Shown here piece by piece: positions 19,848-28,884 of a stretch of DNA of 64,000 nucleotides. Within the stretch, counting starts at the first letter, position 1. Each line of letters starts with the position of its first letter. The notes under the pieces are model-generated. The model made no database searches. It saw only the letters and a list, made by a program, of their open reading frames with translations, and was not told where the DNA came from. Origin of the DNA: Clostridia bacterium (GTDB lineage: Bacteria > Bacillota > Limnochordia > DTU080 > RSA5); NCBI GenBank assembly GCA_002919235.1, contig PKEX01000014.1, forward strand, positions 1-64,000, given 5' to 3'. Position numbers and translations under genes: made by a program.

Positions 19848-21524
19848 TCACGCCTTTTGGAGCTTGGCCCAGGTGTCCTTCAGCGAGACGGTCCGGTTGA
19901 AGACCAGCCGCTCCGGCGTGGAATCCCGGTCGACGCAGAAGTAGCCGTGGCGCAGGAACTGGAAGCGGTCGCCCACCTTGGCCTGCCGCACGCTGGGCTC
20001 CAGCAGGCAGCCGGTGAGGACCCTGAGCGAGTCAGGGTTGAGGTTGGCGATGATGTCGCCGCCCTCCAGCGGGTCCGCCGTCTTGAAGAGGTGGTCGTAG
20101 AGGCGCACTTCGGCCTCGACGGCGTGGGCCGCGGAAACCCAGTGGAGCGTGCCCCGCACCTTGCGCCCGTCCGGGGTGGTCCCCCCGCGGGATTCCGGAT
20201 CGTACGTGCAGCGGAGCTCGACGATCTCCCCGGTCTCCGGGTCCTTCACCACCTCTTCGCACTTGATGTAATACGCGCCCTTCAGGCGGACTTCCCTCCC
20301 CGGCGCCAGGCGGAAGTAGTTTTTGGGCGGATCCTCCATGAAGTCGTCCCGCTCGATGTAGATCACCCGGGAGAAAGGCACCATGCGGTGGCCGGCCGCC
20401 GGGTCCTCGGGGTTGTTTTCCACCGGGAACTCCTCCACCAGGTCCTCGGGGTAGTTGGTGATCACCACCCGCAAGGGGTTGAGGACCGCCATCACCCGGG
20501 GGGCCGTCGCGTTGAGGTCCTCCCGGACGCAGTGCTCCAGCAGCGCGATGTCGATGGTGGCGTTGGTCTTGGAAACGCCCGCCCGGGCCACGAAGGTCCG
20601 GATGGACTTGGGGGTGTAGCCCCGGCGGCGCAGGCCCGCGAGGGTGGGCATGCGCGGGTCGTCCCAGCCCGACACGTGCCCTTCTTCTACCAGCCGCCGC
20701 AGCACCCTCTTGCTGGTCACCACGTGGGTGATCTCCAGCCGGGCGAACTCGATCTGCTGGGGCGGATCTTCGATTTCCAGCTCCCTGAGGAACCACTCGT
20801 AAAGCGGCCGGTGGTCTTCAAACTCCAGCGAGCACAGGGAGTGGGTGATCCCCTCGATCGCGTCCGACAGCGGATGGGCGAAGTCGTACATGGGGTAGAT
20901 GCACCACTCGTCCCCCGTCCGGTGGTGCCGCACCCGCTGGATGCGGTAGATCACCGGGTCCCGCATGTTGAGGTTGGGCGAAGCCATGTCGATCTTGGCC
21001 CGCAGGGTGCGGGAGCCGTCGGGGAACTCGCCCGCCCGCATCCGCTGGAACAGGTCGAGGTTCTCCTCGACCGAGCGGTTCCGGTAGGGGCTTTCCCGCC
21101 CCGGTTCCGTCAGGGTGCCCCGGTACTCGCGGATCTCCTCGGGGCTCAGGTCGCAGACGTACGCCTTCCCCTTCTTGATCAGCTTGATCGCGCACTGGTA
21201 CAGGTACTCGAAGTAGTCCGAGGCGTAGTACTCCCGGTCTCCCCAATCAAAGCCCAGCCAGCGAACGTCCTCCTTGATGGCCTCGACGTACTCCGTCCCT
21301 TCCTTGGACGGGTTGGTGTCGTCGAAGCGCAGGTTGCACAGGCCCCCGTTGAGCATGGCGAGGCCGAAGTCGACGCAGATGGCCCGGGCGTGGCCGATGT
21401 GCAGGTACCCGTTGGGCTCCGGCGGAAAGCGGGTGTGCACCCGGCCGCCGTGGCGGCCCGCCTCCCGGTCCGCGTCGATGATCTCCTGGATGAAGGTGTT
21501 GCGCAGCGGCTCCAGTTCCGTCAC
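19848..21524 (-). CDS. glnS: Glutaminyl-tRNA synthetase
   Basis: Charges tRNA-Gln directly. The 558-residue length matches bacterial GlnRS. The class I motifs are [13 protein letters not shown] (about 32-44) and a KMSKS variant, VTSKR (about 268). GlnRS-specific segments such as [11 protein letters not shown] and the [12 protein letters not shown] region are present, and the C-terminal anticodon-binding barrels follow. GTG 21524 is chosen because GAGGAG lies ten bases upstream and the GlnRS domain starts there; the longer frame to 21848 is noise. Most Bacillota lack GlnRS and use GatCAB, so this gene probably has a transfer history. Confidence 0.95.
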   Translation of the reverse strand: MTELEPLRNTFIQEIIDADREAGRHGGRVHTRFPPEPNGYLHIGHARAICVDFGLAMLNGGLCNLRFDDTNPSKEGTEYVEAIKEDVRWLGFDWGDREYYASDYFEYLYQCAIKLIKKGKAYVCDLSPEEIREYRGTLTEPGRESPYRNRSVEENLDLFQRMRAGEFPDGSRTLRAKIDMASPNLNMRDPVIYRIQRVRHHRTGDEWCIYPMYDFAHPLSDAIEGITHSLCSLEFEDHRPLYEWFLRELEIEDPPQQIEFARLEITHVVTSKRVLRRLVEEGHVSGWDDPRMPTLAGLRRRGYTPKSIRTFVARAGVSKTNATIDIALLEHCVREDLNATAPRVMAVLNPLRVVITNYPEDLVEEFPVENNPEDPAAGHRMVPFSRVIYIERDDFMEDPPKNYFRLAPGREVRLKGAYYIKCEEVVKDPETGEIVELRCTYDPESRGGTTPDGRKVRGTLHWVSAAHAVEAEVRLYDHLFKTADPLEGGDIIANLNPDSLRVLTGCLLEPSVRQAKVGDRFQFLRHGYFCVDRDSTPERLVFNRTVSLKDTWAKLQKA

Positions 21525-21786
21525 GACAACCAGCTCCTCACCGACGGTAGCGTCCCCGCGGCGCGCAGGGCGGCCCGCCCCGCGCCCGCGGCGAAAACGC
21601 GCGCTCCAGGGCGCGATGAGGGAACTTCCCTCACCGCCCGCCGAACTCCTACCGGCCGGCCCGCGCCGTCGCCGGCGCCCTGGCCTTTCCCCTCCCGGCA
21701 GGCGGTCCCGCAGGTCCCGCCGGCCCCGGAGGAGAAACCCTCCCGGTGCGCAAGGTGCGCACGGGATTATCTTCAGGCTGGAGGCG

Positions 21787-22428
21787 ATGAGCTTGTCCCT
21801 CCTGTTCCAAGAGGGCGCGGTCGTGCTCTTCCAAGGCGACAGCATCACCGACTGCGGCCGGGACCGGCGCAGCGGAGACCACCTGGGCTGGGGCTACGCG
21901 ATGATGGCCGCCTCGTGGTTCTCCGCCCTCTACCCCGAGCGGCGGGTCACGTTCCTTAACCGGGGCGTCTCGGGCGACCGGACCAAGGACCTGGTGGCCC
22001 GGTGGGAAGAGGACTGCATCGCCCTGAAACCCGACTGGGTCTCCATCCTCATCGGGATCAACGACACGTGGCGCCGCTACGACAGCGGCGATCCCACCCC
22101 GTTGGAGGAGTTCGAGCGGAACTACCGCCGCCTCCTCACGGAGGTGAAAGAGCGCCTGGGCGCCGGGCTGATCCTCTGCGAGCCCTTCCTCCTTCCCGTG
22201 CCGGAGGACCGCAAGGCGTGGCGCGAGGACCTGGATCCCAAGATCCAGGTGGTGCGGAGCCTCGCCCGCGAGTTCGGCGCTTATTATGTCCCCTTTGACG
22301 GCATCTTCGCTCAGGCGGCGGCCCGCACCTCTCCTGAATACTGGGCGCCCGACGGGGTCCATCCCAGCCTCGCGGGGCATGCGCTGATGGCCCGGGCCTG
22401 GCTCAGGACGGTGGGCGTGCCCGTCTGA
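21787..22428 (+). CDS. SGNH/GDSL-type esterase or acetylxylan-esterase-like hydrolase
   Basis: A 213-residue SGNH hydrolase, cytoplasmic because there is no signal peptide. Block [12 protein letters not shown] has the nucleophile Ser near 19, block III is GINDTW near 90, and block [11 protein letters not shown] near 189 carries the Asp and His. The family includes esterases acting on acetylated xylo-oligosaccharides, which would suit the xylanases in this window; that is inference. ATG 21787 is very close to GGAGG, and TTG 21793 is better spaced, so the start is uncertain by two codons. Confidence 0.85.
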   Translation: MSLSLLFQEGAVVLFQGDSITDCGRDRRSGDHLGWGYAMMAASWFSALYPERRVTFLNRGVSGDRTKDLVARWEEDCIALKPDWVSILIGINDTWRRYDSGDPTPLEEFERNYRRLLTEVKERLGAGLILCEPFLLPVPEDRKAWREDLDPKIQVVRSLAREFGAYYVPFDGIFAQAAARTSPEYWAPDGVHPSLAGHALMARAWLRTVGVPV

Positions 22429-22454
22429 GGCGGGTTTTCGAGAACTCGCAAATC

Positions 22455-22508
22455 CCTTGAAAAGCCGGCGCGAAAGAGCCGTGAGAGGACATGGGAGGCA
22501 TTTCAAGG
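22455..22508 (+). other. Possible structured RNA or 3' hairpin downstream of the GDSL gene
   Basis: CCTTGAAA (22455-22462) is perfectly complementary to TTTCAAGG (22501-22508), enclosing a purine-rich segment of 38 bases. There is no T tract, and it matches no riboswitch consensus I recognise. It may be a 3' end structure or chance. Confidence 0.3.
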
Positions 22509-22587
22509 TTTGGACGCGCCCGCGGCGTGCGTAAATAAGGTATACTTGAGAAGGCGAGAGGAAACAGGTTCAGGACCGCAAAAGTAG

Positions 22588-22616
22588 TTGCAGGATAACA
22601 TCCATGTTATTATGAT
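22588..22616 (+). promoter_or_regulatory. Promoter of the korAB operon
   Basis: TTGCAG (22588-22593) and TATGAT (22611-22616) are separated by 17 bases, a good housekeeping promoter about 90 bases before korA. The spacer is almost entirely occupied by the palindrome described separately, so access by RNA polymerase could be blocked by a repressor. Confidence 0.65.
22595..22610. promoter_or_regulatory. 16-bp palindrome in the korAB promoter spacer, candidate operator
   Basis: ATAACAT-CC-ATGTTAT is a perfect 7-2-7 inverted repeat that lies exactly between the -35 and -10 hexamers. It is AT-rich in a GC-rich genome. It does not fit the LexA, Fur/PerR, Rex or Fnr consensus sequences that I know. 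A redox- or metabolite-sensing repressor is a reasonable guess. Confidence 0.6.
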
Positions 22617-22704
22617 GTTGCTTCGGGGCGCTTGCGGCTCATGGTTTCGCCGGCGTCACGGAGAGTCCGAGGAGTTCGGCGCACAGAAACTTGGAGGGGA
22701 TCGT

Positions 22705-24477
22705 ATGGACTTTACCTGGAAGATCGGGGGCGCCCAAGGCGAAGGGATCGACTCCGCAGGCGAGATCTTCGCCTTGACCCTGCACCGCAAGGGATATTAC
22801 ATCTATGCGTACCGGCACTTCATGTCGCTCATCAAAGGCGGCCACACCAACTACAAAGTCCGCATCTCTTCGAAGCAGCATCGCCATCGCGGCGACCAGC
22901 TGGACCTGCTCGTCGCCTTCGACCAGCGCTCCATCGATGAAAACCTCCACGAGCTGAAGAGCGGCGGCGCCGTCCTCTACAACGCCGGCGCCTTCGAACC
23001 CAAGTTCCCCGCCGACGTGGACGTCGTGCCCATCGGCGTCCCCATGCAGCAGATCGCCAAGGACCACGGCAGCATCGTGATGACCAACATGGCGGCCATG
23101 GGCGCGTCCGCGGCGCTGGTGGGCCTTGAGCCCGACGCCTTCGACGACTTCATCGCCGAGCGCTACGGCAAGCACGGCGCCGACGTGGTGGAGGCCAACC
23201 GCAAGGTGGTGCGGGCCGGCTTCCAGGCGGCCAGCGAGGCCACCAGCTGGCGGGCCCGGCTGCCCGAGCTGCCTCCGGAGGCCCGCGGCAAGAAGCGCCT
23301 CTTCATGCACGGCAACGACGCCATCGCCCTGGGCGCGGTGGTGGCGGGCTGCCGCGTCGTGGCGGCCTACCCCATCACCCCGGCCACGGACATCCTCTAC
23401 AGCCTGCTCAAGCTGCTGCCCGAGTACGGCGGCGTGGTGCTCCAGGCCGAGGACGAGATGGCCGCGTGCCAGATGGCCGTCGGCTGCAACTACGCCGGCG
23501 TGCGGGCGATGACCAGCACCTCCGGTCCCGGCTTCTCGCTGATGACCGAGACGCTGGGCCTCGCCAGCGTCTCCGAGACGCCGGTGGTCATCGTCGACGT
23601 GCAGCGGGCCGGCCCCAGCACGGGCATGCCCACCAAGACCGAGCAAGGCGACGCCTTCCAGGCCATCTTCAGCTCCCACGGCGAGAGCCAGCGGATCGTG
23701 CTGGCGCCGGCCACGGTGGAGGACTGCTTCTACGACATCCAGAGGGCGTTCAACCTGGCCGACAAGTACCAGTGCCCGGTGATCGTCCTCACCGACCTGT
23801 CGCTGGGCCTGTCCAAGCAGACGGTAGAGGTCGACGACATCGACTTCGAAAAGATCGCCATCGACCGCGGCCAGCTGCTCACCGAGGAGCAGGTGAAAGA
23901 GATCGCGGCCAACGGCGGGTACAAGCGCTACGCCCTCACCGAGTCGGGCATCTCGCCCCGGGCCCTGCCGGGCCAGGAGGGCGGCGTGCACCTGGCCATC
24001 AGCTACGAGCATACCGAAGAGGGCTGGGAGGACGAGACGCCGCTGCACCGCGTCGCGCAGACCGAAAAGCGGATCCGCAAGATGTCGACCTTTGATCCCG
24101 CGGAGTTCGGCGTGCGCCAGAGCGGCGACGCCTCGCCCGATCTCCTGCTGGTCGGCTGGGGCTCTACCATCGGCCAGATCGACGAGGCGCGGGAGGCCCT
24201 CAAGGCCGAAGGGATCTCCGTCGGCCACTTGCACCTGTCGGTGCTGTATCCCTTCCCCGCCAAAGAGGTGCGGGAGGCCATCGAATCGGCCCGGGCGGTC
24301 CTGATCGTGGAGAACAACGCCTTCGGCCAGCTGCAGCAGCTGATCCAGCTCAACGTGGGCCACTACGACCACATCCACCACTGCCGCAAGTTCAGCGGCG
24401 AGCCGTTCAAGGTGTTTGAGATCGTCGCCCGGGCCAAGGAAGTCCTGGCCGCGAAGAGCGTGAAGGAGGTCGGTTGA
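22705..24477 (+). CDS. korA: 2-Oxoacid:ferredoxin oxidoreductase, fused gamma-alpha subunit (KorA)
   Basis: Large subunit of an enzyme that oxidatively decarboxylates 2-oxoacids, probably 2-oxoglutarate, to acyl-CoA with reduction of ferredoxin. Of 590 residues, the N-terminal gamma domain starts with IGGAQGEGIDSAGEIFA (about 7-23) and the alpha domain with AYPITPATDILY (about 221). This gamma-alpha fusion with a separate beta subunit is the KorAB layout found in many aerobic or microaerophilic bacteria. ATG 22705 follows GGAGGGG; the frame upstream is untranslated leader. It sits one base from korB. Confidence 0.93.
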   Translation: MDFTWKIGGAQGEGIDSAGEIFALTLHRKGYYIYAYRHFMSLIKGGHTNYKVRISSKQHRHRGDQLDLLVAFDQRSIDENLHELKSGGAVLYNAGAFEPKFPADVDVVPIGVPMQQIAKDHGSIVMTNMAAMGASAALVGLEPDAFDDFIAERYGKHGADVVEANRKVVRAGFQAASEATSWRARLPELPPEARGKKRLFMHGNDAIALGAVVAGCRVVAAYPITPATDILYSLLKLLPEYGGVVLQAEDEMAACQMAVGCNYAGVRAMTSTSGPGFSLMTETLGLASVSETPVVIVDVQRAGPSTGMPTKTEQGDAFQAIFSSHGESQRIVLAPATVEDCFYDIQRAFNLADKYQCPVIVLTDLSLGLSKQTVEVDDIDFEKIAIDRGQLLTEEQVKEIAANGGYKRYALTESGISPRALPGQEGGVHLAISYEHTEEGWEDETPLHRVAQTEKRIRKMSTFDPAEFGVRQSGDASPDLLLVGWGSTIGQIDEAREALKAEGISVGHLHLSVLYPFPAKEVREAIESARAVLIVENNAFGQLQQLIQLNVGHYDHIHHCRKFSGEPFKVFEIVARAKEVLAAKSVKEVG

Positions 24478-24478
24478 T

Positions 24479-25354
24479 TTGGCGTCCACCGTCACCGTGA
24501 AGGAATATAGAGCCTACGCCCAGCAGCCCACCTGGTGCCCGGGCTGCGGCGACTTCGCCGTCGTCGCCGCCATGCAGCGGGCCCTGGTGAACCTGGGCCT
24601 CAAGCCCCATCAAGTCGTCGCCGTCACCGGCATCGGCTGCTCGGGCAAGTTCAACTACTACCTGGGGGCCAACGGCTTCAACTCCATGCACGGCCGGTCC
24701 CTGCCGGTGGCCCAGGCCATCAAGATCGCCAACCGGGACCTGGTGGTCATCGCCGCTGGCGGCGACGGGGACGGCTACGGCATCGGCGTGGGCCACTTCA
24801 TCCACGCCTGCCGGCGCAACATCGACATCACCTACGTGGTCATGGACAACCACATCTACGGCCTGACCACGGGGCAGACCTCGCCCACCAGCGAGAAGGG
24901 CTTCAAGACCAAGACCACCCCCTACGGCGCGGCGGAGTATCCTATCCGCCCGCTGCCGCTGGCCATCGCGAGCGGCTGCGGCTTCGTCGCCCAGGGCTTC
25001 TCCGGCGACGTGAAGCACCTGCAGAGCCTCTTTGAGGCGGCCATCCAGCACAAGGGGTTCGCGCTGGTCAACGTCTTCAGCCCCTGCGTCACCTTCAACA
25101 AGGAGCAGACCTACGACTGGTGGCGCGAGAACCTCGTCAACCTGGACGAGCGGGAGGACTACGACCCCACCGACAAGGCGGCGGCCTACAAGGTCGTGAC
25201 GGAGACCAACGGCCTGGTGACGGGGATCATCTACCGGGAGGAGCGGCCGGACTACCAGGACGAGCTGCCCAACTACGATCCCAAGCCCTTGGTCTACCAG
25301 GATCTCAGCAAGCCCGTCAAGGACCGGGAGAAGCTGCTCCAGGCCTTCATGTGA
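24479..25354 (+). CDS. korB: 2-Oxoacid:ferredoxin oxidoreductase, beta subunit (KorB)
   Basis: The 291-residue beta subunit binds thiamine diphosphate and an iron-sulfur cluster. Motifs include WCPGCGDFAV (near 19-28), the GIGCSGK segment, the cofactor-binding GGDGDGYGIG (near 93-102) and MDNHIYGLTTGQTSPT. Cluster cysteines lie in CPGC, GCSG and SPCVTFN. TTG 24479 begins one base after the korA stop, with AAGGAGG upstream, so the two are coupled. A strong terminator follows. Substrate could be 2-oxoglutarate or pyruvate; KorB-like sequence favours the former. Confidence 0.93.
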   Translation: MASTVTVKEYRAYAQQPTWCPGCGDFAVVAAMQRALVNLGLKPHQVVAVTGIGCSGKFNYYLGANGFNSMHGRSLPVAQAIKIANRDLVVIAAGGDGDGYGIGVGHFIHACRRNIDITYVVMDNHIYGLTTGQTSPTSEKGFKTKTTPYGAAEYPIRPLPLAIASGCGFVAQGFSGDVKHLQSLFEAAIQHKGFALVNVFSPCVTFNKEQTYDWWRENLVNLDEREDYDPTDKAAAYKVVTETNGLVTGIIYREERPDYQDELPNYDPKPLVYQDLSKPVKDREKLLQAFM

Positions 25355-25391
25355 GGCCACTGCCGCTGCCGGTCGCAGGCTGATAGCTCAC

Positions 25392-25443
25392 GCTCCACCC
25401 GATCCGCCGGCCGTCCTCCGGCGGGTTGGGTGGAGCCTTCGTT
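25392..25443 (+). terminator. Intrinsic terminator after korAB
   Basis: GCTCCACCC (25392-25400) pairs with GGGTGGAGC (25428-25436), and inside it CCGCCGG pairs with CCGGCGG, giving a long two-part stem. CTTCGTT follows, a modest T-rich tail. Confidence 0.75.
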
Positions 25444-25519
25444 ATCCAGGGTTTTTGCCCGCGCGCCAGAGGATCCCGGCGCTCGACGCTTAACTTTACC
25501 CAATATGAGGTGGTCACCG

Positions 25520-26722
25520 GTGCATCCGCGCAGTCGACTCTTTGTTCTCCTCCTCGCCGCCGCGACGGGGGTCCTCCTGAGCGCTCAGGCGCTGGCCGCC
25601 GTCACTCCCCAGCAGGCGCTGGAGCGGCTCATGACCGAGGAGATCCAGCCCGCTTGGTTCGCCCCGGCCTTTCTCTCCCAGGTGCCCGTGGCGCAGGTGG
25701 AGGCGATCGTCGCGCAGCTCACGTCGCTGCTGGGCGAGTACGAGGGCATCGTCCAGGAAAACGGCCAGTTCCTGATCGTCTTCAGCGAAGGTGCCGTGCC
25801 GGCCGAGATCGCCCTCGACGGCCAGGGCAGGATCCAGGGGCTCTTCTTCCACCCGCCCCGGCCCCGGATGAGCGGCCTTGAGGACGCCGTCGCGCAGCTG
25901 GCGCAGCTTCCCGGGACCACCCACCTCTTGGTGATTTCCGACGACGGCATCCTGGCCGCGCACCAGCCCGAGCGGCGGCTGGCGGTGGGCTCCGCGTTCA
26001 AGCTGGCGGTGCTGGCGGCGCTGCGGGACCAGATCAACGCCGGCGAACGCTCCTGGGACGAGGTGGTGCTCCTTCCCGCGGAGGCCAAGAGCCTCCCCAG
26101 CGGCATCTTGCAGAACTGGCCCCCGGGCTCGCCCGTCACGGTGCACACCCTCGCCGCGCTGATGATCTCCGTGAGCGACAATACGGCCACGGACGCCCTC
26201 ATCGCCCTGGTGGGCCGGGACCGGGTCCAGCAGTACGCGGCGCACCAGGTGCCGTTTCTCACCACCCGCGAGGCGTTTGTCTTGAAGGACCCGGCCAACG
26301 CCAAGCTCTTGGAGCGCTACCGCAAGGCCGACGCGGCCGGCCGGGAGGCCCTCCTGGAGGAGCTGGCCGCGCTGCCGCTGCCCTCCGTGGAGATCTTCGC
26401 CCAAGGCACGCCGCTGGCCACCGACGTGGAGTGGTTCTTCAACACCTACGAGTTGTGCTCGCTGATGGCGCGTGTGCAGGACCTGCCGCTGATGGGCATC
26501 AATCCCGGGGCCGCCGACCCCGGGGATTGGCGGCAGGTGGCGTACAAAGGCGGTTCGGAGCCGGGTGTCCTTTCGATGGTGACGGGGCTCGTGGGGCACG
26601 ACGGCAAGCGCTACTGCGTGGCGGCCAGCTGGAACCACGACGCCGCCCTGGACGAGCTCCAGTTCTACAGCATCTACCGCGGGATTCTCGACGTGCTGGC
26701 GCAGTCCAGCGCCGGGCGCTGA
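25520..26722 (+). CDS. Secreted serine hydrolase of the class A beta-lactamase fold, LpqF/ORF12-like
   Basis: A 400-residue exported protein. A signal peptide (RSRLFVLLLAAATG, cleaved after ALAA) precedes an N-terminal domain of about 90 residues and a penicillin-recognition domain. The active-site motifs are SAFK (Ser near 158), SDN (near 218) and KGG (near 343) in YKGGSEPGV, the variant typical of the mycobacterial LpqF and clavulanate-cluster ORF12 group, which are esterase-like rather than beta-lactamases. No lipobox cysteine is seen. GTG 25520 is six bases from AGGTGG. Natural substrate unknown. Confidence 0.8.
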   Translation: MHPRSRLFVLLLAAATGVLLSAQALAAVTPQQALERLMTEEIQPAWFAPAFLSQVPVAQVEAIVAQLTSLLGEYEGIVQENGQFLIVFSEGAVPAEIALDGQGRIQGLFFHPPRPRMSGLEDAVAQLAQLPGTTHLLVISDDGILAAHQPERRLAVGSAFKLAVLAALRDQINAGERSWDEVVLLPAEAKSLPSGILQNWPPGSPVTVHTLAALMISVSDNTATDALIALVGRDRVQQYAAHQVPFLTTREAFVLKDPANAKLLERYRKADAAGREALLEELAALPLPSVEIFAQGTPLATDVEWFFNTYELCSLMARVQDLPLMGINPGAADPGDWRQVAYKGGSEPGVLSMVTGLVGHDGKRYCVAASWNHDAALDELQFYSIYRGILDVLAQSSAGR

Positions 26723-26753
26723 AAACCCAGTATGACCCAGGGATGGAGCGACG

Positions 26754-28190
26754 ATGACACACGACTGGTGGCAGAGCAGGCTTTCGTACGTGGCAAACCG
26801 GCGGCCGAAGGGAAGGGCCTTCGCCGCATTCAACCTCAACGTCGACGTCGTGGCGCGGGTGACGCCGGCCGCCGTCGAGCGGCTGATGCGGGAGACGCCG
26901 GACCTTGACTGGGACCAGGTCCGGAGCATCGACGTGGACGCCCTCCGGTCCGTCCGCACCCGGGAGGAGTTCGTGGCAGTGCTCCGCCACGGCTTTAGGA
27001 CCGGCAAGTCCGCGCTCCTGGTGCGGGAGACGGAGGAGTTCGTCCCCTGGTGGCGGCAGATCTTTACCGACCGGACCGAGAGCATGGGCGGGCAGGCGGG
27101 CATCATCGCCAACCAGATGGCAGCCCTCGGGGCCGCCTCCGTGGTGTACTCGCCCCTCCTCTCACCCCGGCAGGCCAGCTTCTTCCTGGACGGCGTCACC
27201 TGGCCCGTGGGCGAAGGAGACGGCGTCCGCTACGTCCCCGCGCAAGCGGCGGGCCGCCCGGCCGACCTCACCCGTGAGCCGTGGGTCTTCGAGTACAAGA
27301 AGGGCGAGACGTTCTCTTTCCCCGACGGCGCCATCACCACGCCCCGGGCCAACCGGGCCATCATCACCACCGCCGTGCAGGGGCCCGAGCGCCGCTTCCA
27401 TGCGGACATCCACCGCTGGCTCCCCCAGCTGGGAGCCGACTTGGACGTGGCCTTCCTGGCCGGATACCACCAGTGCGGCGACCGGCCGGACGACCTGGAC
27501 GCGGTGCGGCGCTACATCGACGAGAGCCGGCAGGACCTGGAGCGCCTGACCAGCCGGAATCCCGCTCTGAAGCTGCACGTGGAGTACGTCCCGGCGAAGG
27601 TGCGGGAAGTGGAGACCGAAATCTACCGCACGCTGGGCCGGGCCATCCACAGCTTCGGCATCAACGAGACCGAGATGCGGGCCGTGATGCGCCGCTTCGG
27701 CCGGGACGACCTCGCGGCCGGCCTCGAGCAGGACGAGCGGGCGTTCCTGCTCTATCAAGGAGCGCGGGTCCTCCTGCAGGAGCTGGGCGTCGAGCGGGTT
27801 CACGTGCACAACCTGGGCTACTACGTGGTGGTCCTGAAGAAACCGTACCACTGCCCGCCCGAGGTGGTCCGGGACGCCTGCCTCTTCGCCAGCGCCGTCA
27901 ACGCCCGCAAGGCGCAGGCCGGCGGGTTTGTCACCGCGGAGAGCTTGGCGCACGTGGCGAGCCTGCCCCTGTCCGACGTAGGCTTCGCCCAGCTGCAGCG
28001 GTTCGCCGCGGAGGTCCGGGAGCAAGGGGCGCCGCTGCAGCCGGTGGACCACGGCATTTGGGACGGCGGCGACCACTACGTCCTGGTGACGCCGGCCCAC
28101 ATCGTGCCCCATCCCGTGGCCACCGTCGGGATGGGGGATACCATCTCGTCCAGCGCCTACTACTACGAGGTCTGCGAGGCCAAGTCATGA
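26754..28190 (+). CDS. ADP-dependent phosphofructokinase/glucokinase family protein
   Basis: A 478-residue ribokinase-fold protein of the ADP-specific sugar kinase family, best known from archaeal glycolysis. Recognisable segments are FNLNVDVVARV at the N-terminus, SMGGQAGIIANQMAALGA, FLAGYHQC, SFGINETEM and the catalytic GMGDTIS (GxGD, near 457). Whether it phosphorylates glucose, fructose-6-phosphate or another sugar cannot be told from sequence. Bacterial members are uncommon. Its stop overlaps the ATG of the next gene (ATGA). Confidence 0.85.
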   Translation: MTHDWWQSRLSYVANRRPKGRAFAAFNLNVDVVARVTPAAVERLMRETPDLDWDQVRSIDVDALRSVRTREEFVAVLRHGFRTGKSALLVRETEEFVPWWRQIFTDRTESMGGQAGIIANQMAALGAASVVYSPLLSPRQASFFLDGVTWPVGEGDGVRYVPAQAAGRPADLTREPWVFEYKKGETFSFPDGAITTPRANRAIITTAVQGPERRFHADIHRWLPQLGADLDVAFLAGYHQCGDRPDDLDAVRRYIDESRQDLERLTSRNPALKLHVEYVPAKVREVETEIYRTLGRAIHSFGINETEMRAVMRRFGRDDLAAGLEQDERAFLLYQGARVLLQELGVERVHVHNLGYYVVVLKKPYHCPPEVVRDACLFASAVNARKAQAGGFVTAESLAHVASLPLSDVGFAQLQRFAAEVREQGAPLQPVDHGIWDGGDHYVLVTPAHIVPHPVATVGMGDTISSSAYYYEVCEAKS

Positions 28191-28822
28191 GCCAGAACGC
28201 CCGGCCGCCCATCCCCGTCGAGGTGTACTCGGACTACGTCTGCCCCTGGTGCTACATGAATTTCACCAGCTTGGAGCAGGTGAGCCGGGAGTTCCCTCTC
28301 GAAATTCAATGGCGGGCCTTTGAGCTCCAGCCCCGGGAAGCGCCCCTCGATCCCGGCGCCCTAGCGGAAAAGCAGCGGTACATCGAGGCCCACTTCCCGG
28401 CGGTGCGGCGCATCGCGAAGGACCAGTACGGCCTCGACCTGTCGTTCGGCCGCCTCGACGTGGACACCCGCCTGGCGCACGTCGGGGCCAAGCTGGCCGC
28501 GGCCTGCGGCAAGGCCTGGGAGTACCACGCCAAGGTGTTTGAGGCCCACTGGGTCCAGCAGGCGGACATCGGCGATCCGGAGGTCCTGGCCGGGATCGCC
28601 GGGCAGCTGGGCATCGACCGGGAGGCCTTCCGGGAAGGGCTGGACGACGAAGAGCTTCACGCCGGAGTGCTCCGAGAAGAAGCCGCTGCGCACCGGCTCG
28701 GGATCCGCGGCGTGCCTGCCACCGTCATCGCCGGCCGCTACCTGCTTTCGGGGGCCCAGACGCGGGAGCGGCTGCGGTCGGTCTTCCAAGAGTACCAGCG
28801 CCGCGGCCAGCTGGGTTCGTAG
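28187..28822 (+). CDS. DsbA family oxidoreductase, FrnE type
   Basis: A 211-residue cytoplasmic protein of the FrnE branch of DsbA-like thioredoxin-fold proteins. The redox motif CPWC is at residues 18-21 after VEVYSDYV, and the conserved GIRGVPATVI segment with the cis-proline is near 172. There is no signal peptide. FrnE proteins are linked to oxidative stress and disulfide handling inside the cell. It overlaps the ADP-dependent kinase by four bases, so the two are co-translated, a pairing without obvious biochemical logic. Confidence 0.88.
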   Translation: MSQNARPPIPVEVYSDYVCPWCYMNFTSLEQVSREFPLEIQWRAFELQPREAPLDPGALAEKQRYIEAHFPAVRRIAKDQYGLDLSFGRLDVDTRLAHVGAKLAAACGKAWEYHAKVFEAHWVQQADIGDPEVLAGIAGQLGIDREAFREGLDDEELHAGVLREEAAAHRLGIRGVPATVIAGRYLLSGAQTRERLRSVFQEYQRRGQLGS

Positions 28823-28884
28823 CGGTCCCGGGCGCCCGGGCCTAAGACGGGCTCCGGAGAACGTGCCAGGAGAGTGATTGCGGC

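Noticed and set aside
22541-22546. TATACT as the korA -10 element
   Set aside because: No acceptable -35 at 16-18 bases upstream; the TTGCAG/TATGAT pair downstream is better.
22595-22610. LexA, Fur/PerR or Rex site
   Set aside because: The dyad lacks GAAC-N4-GTTC, the 7-1-7 Fur form and the TTGTG-type Rex arms.
22639-24495. Open frame of about 620 codons opposite korA
   Set aside because: Antisense shadow with no motif; the plus frame is a complete gamma-alpha subunit.
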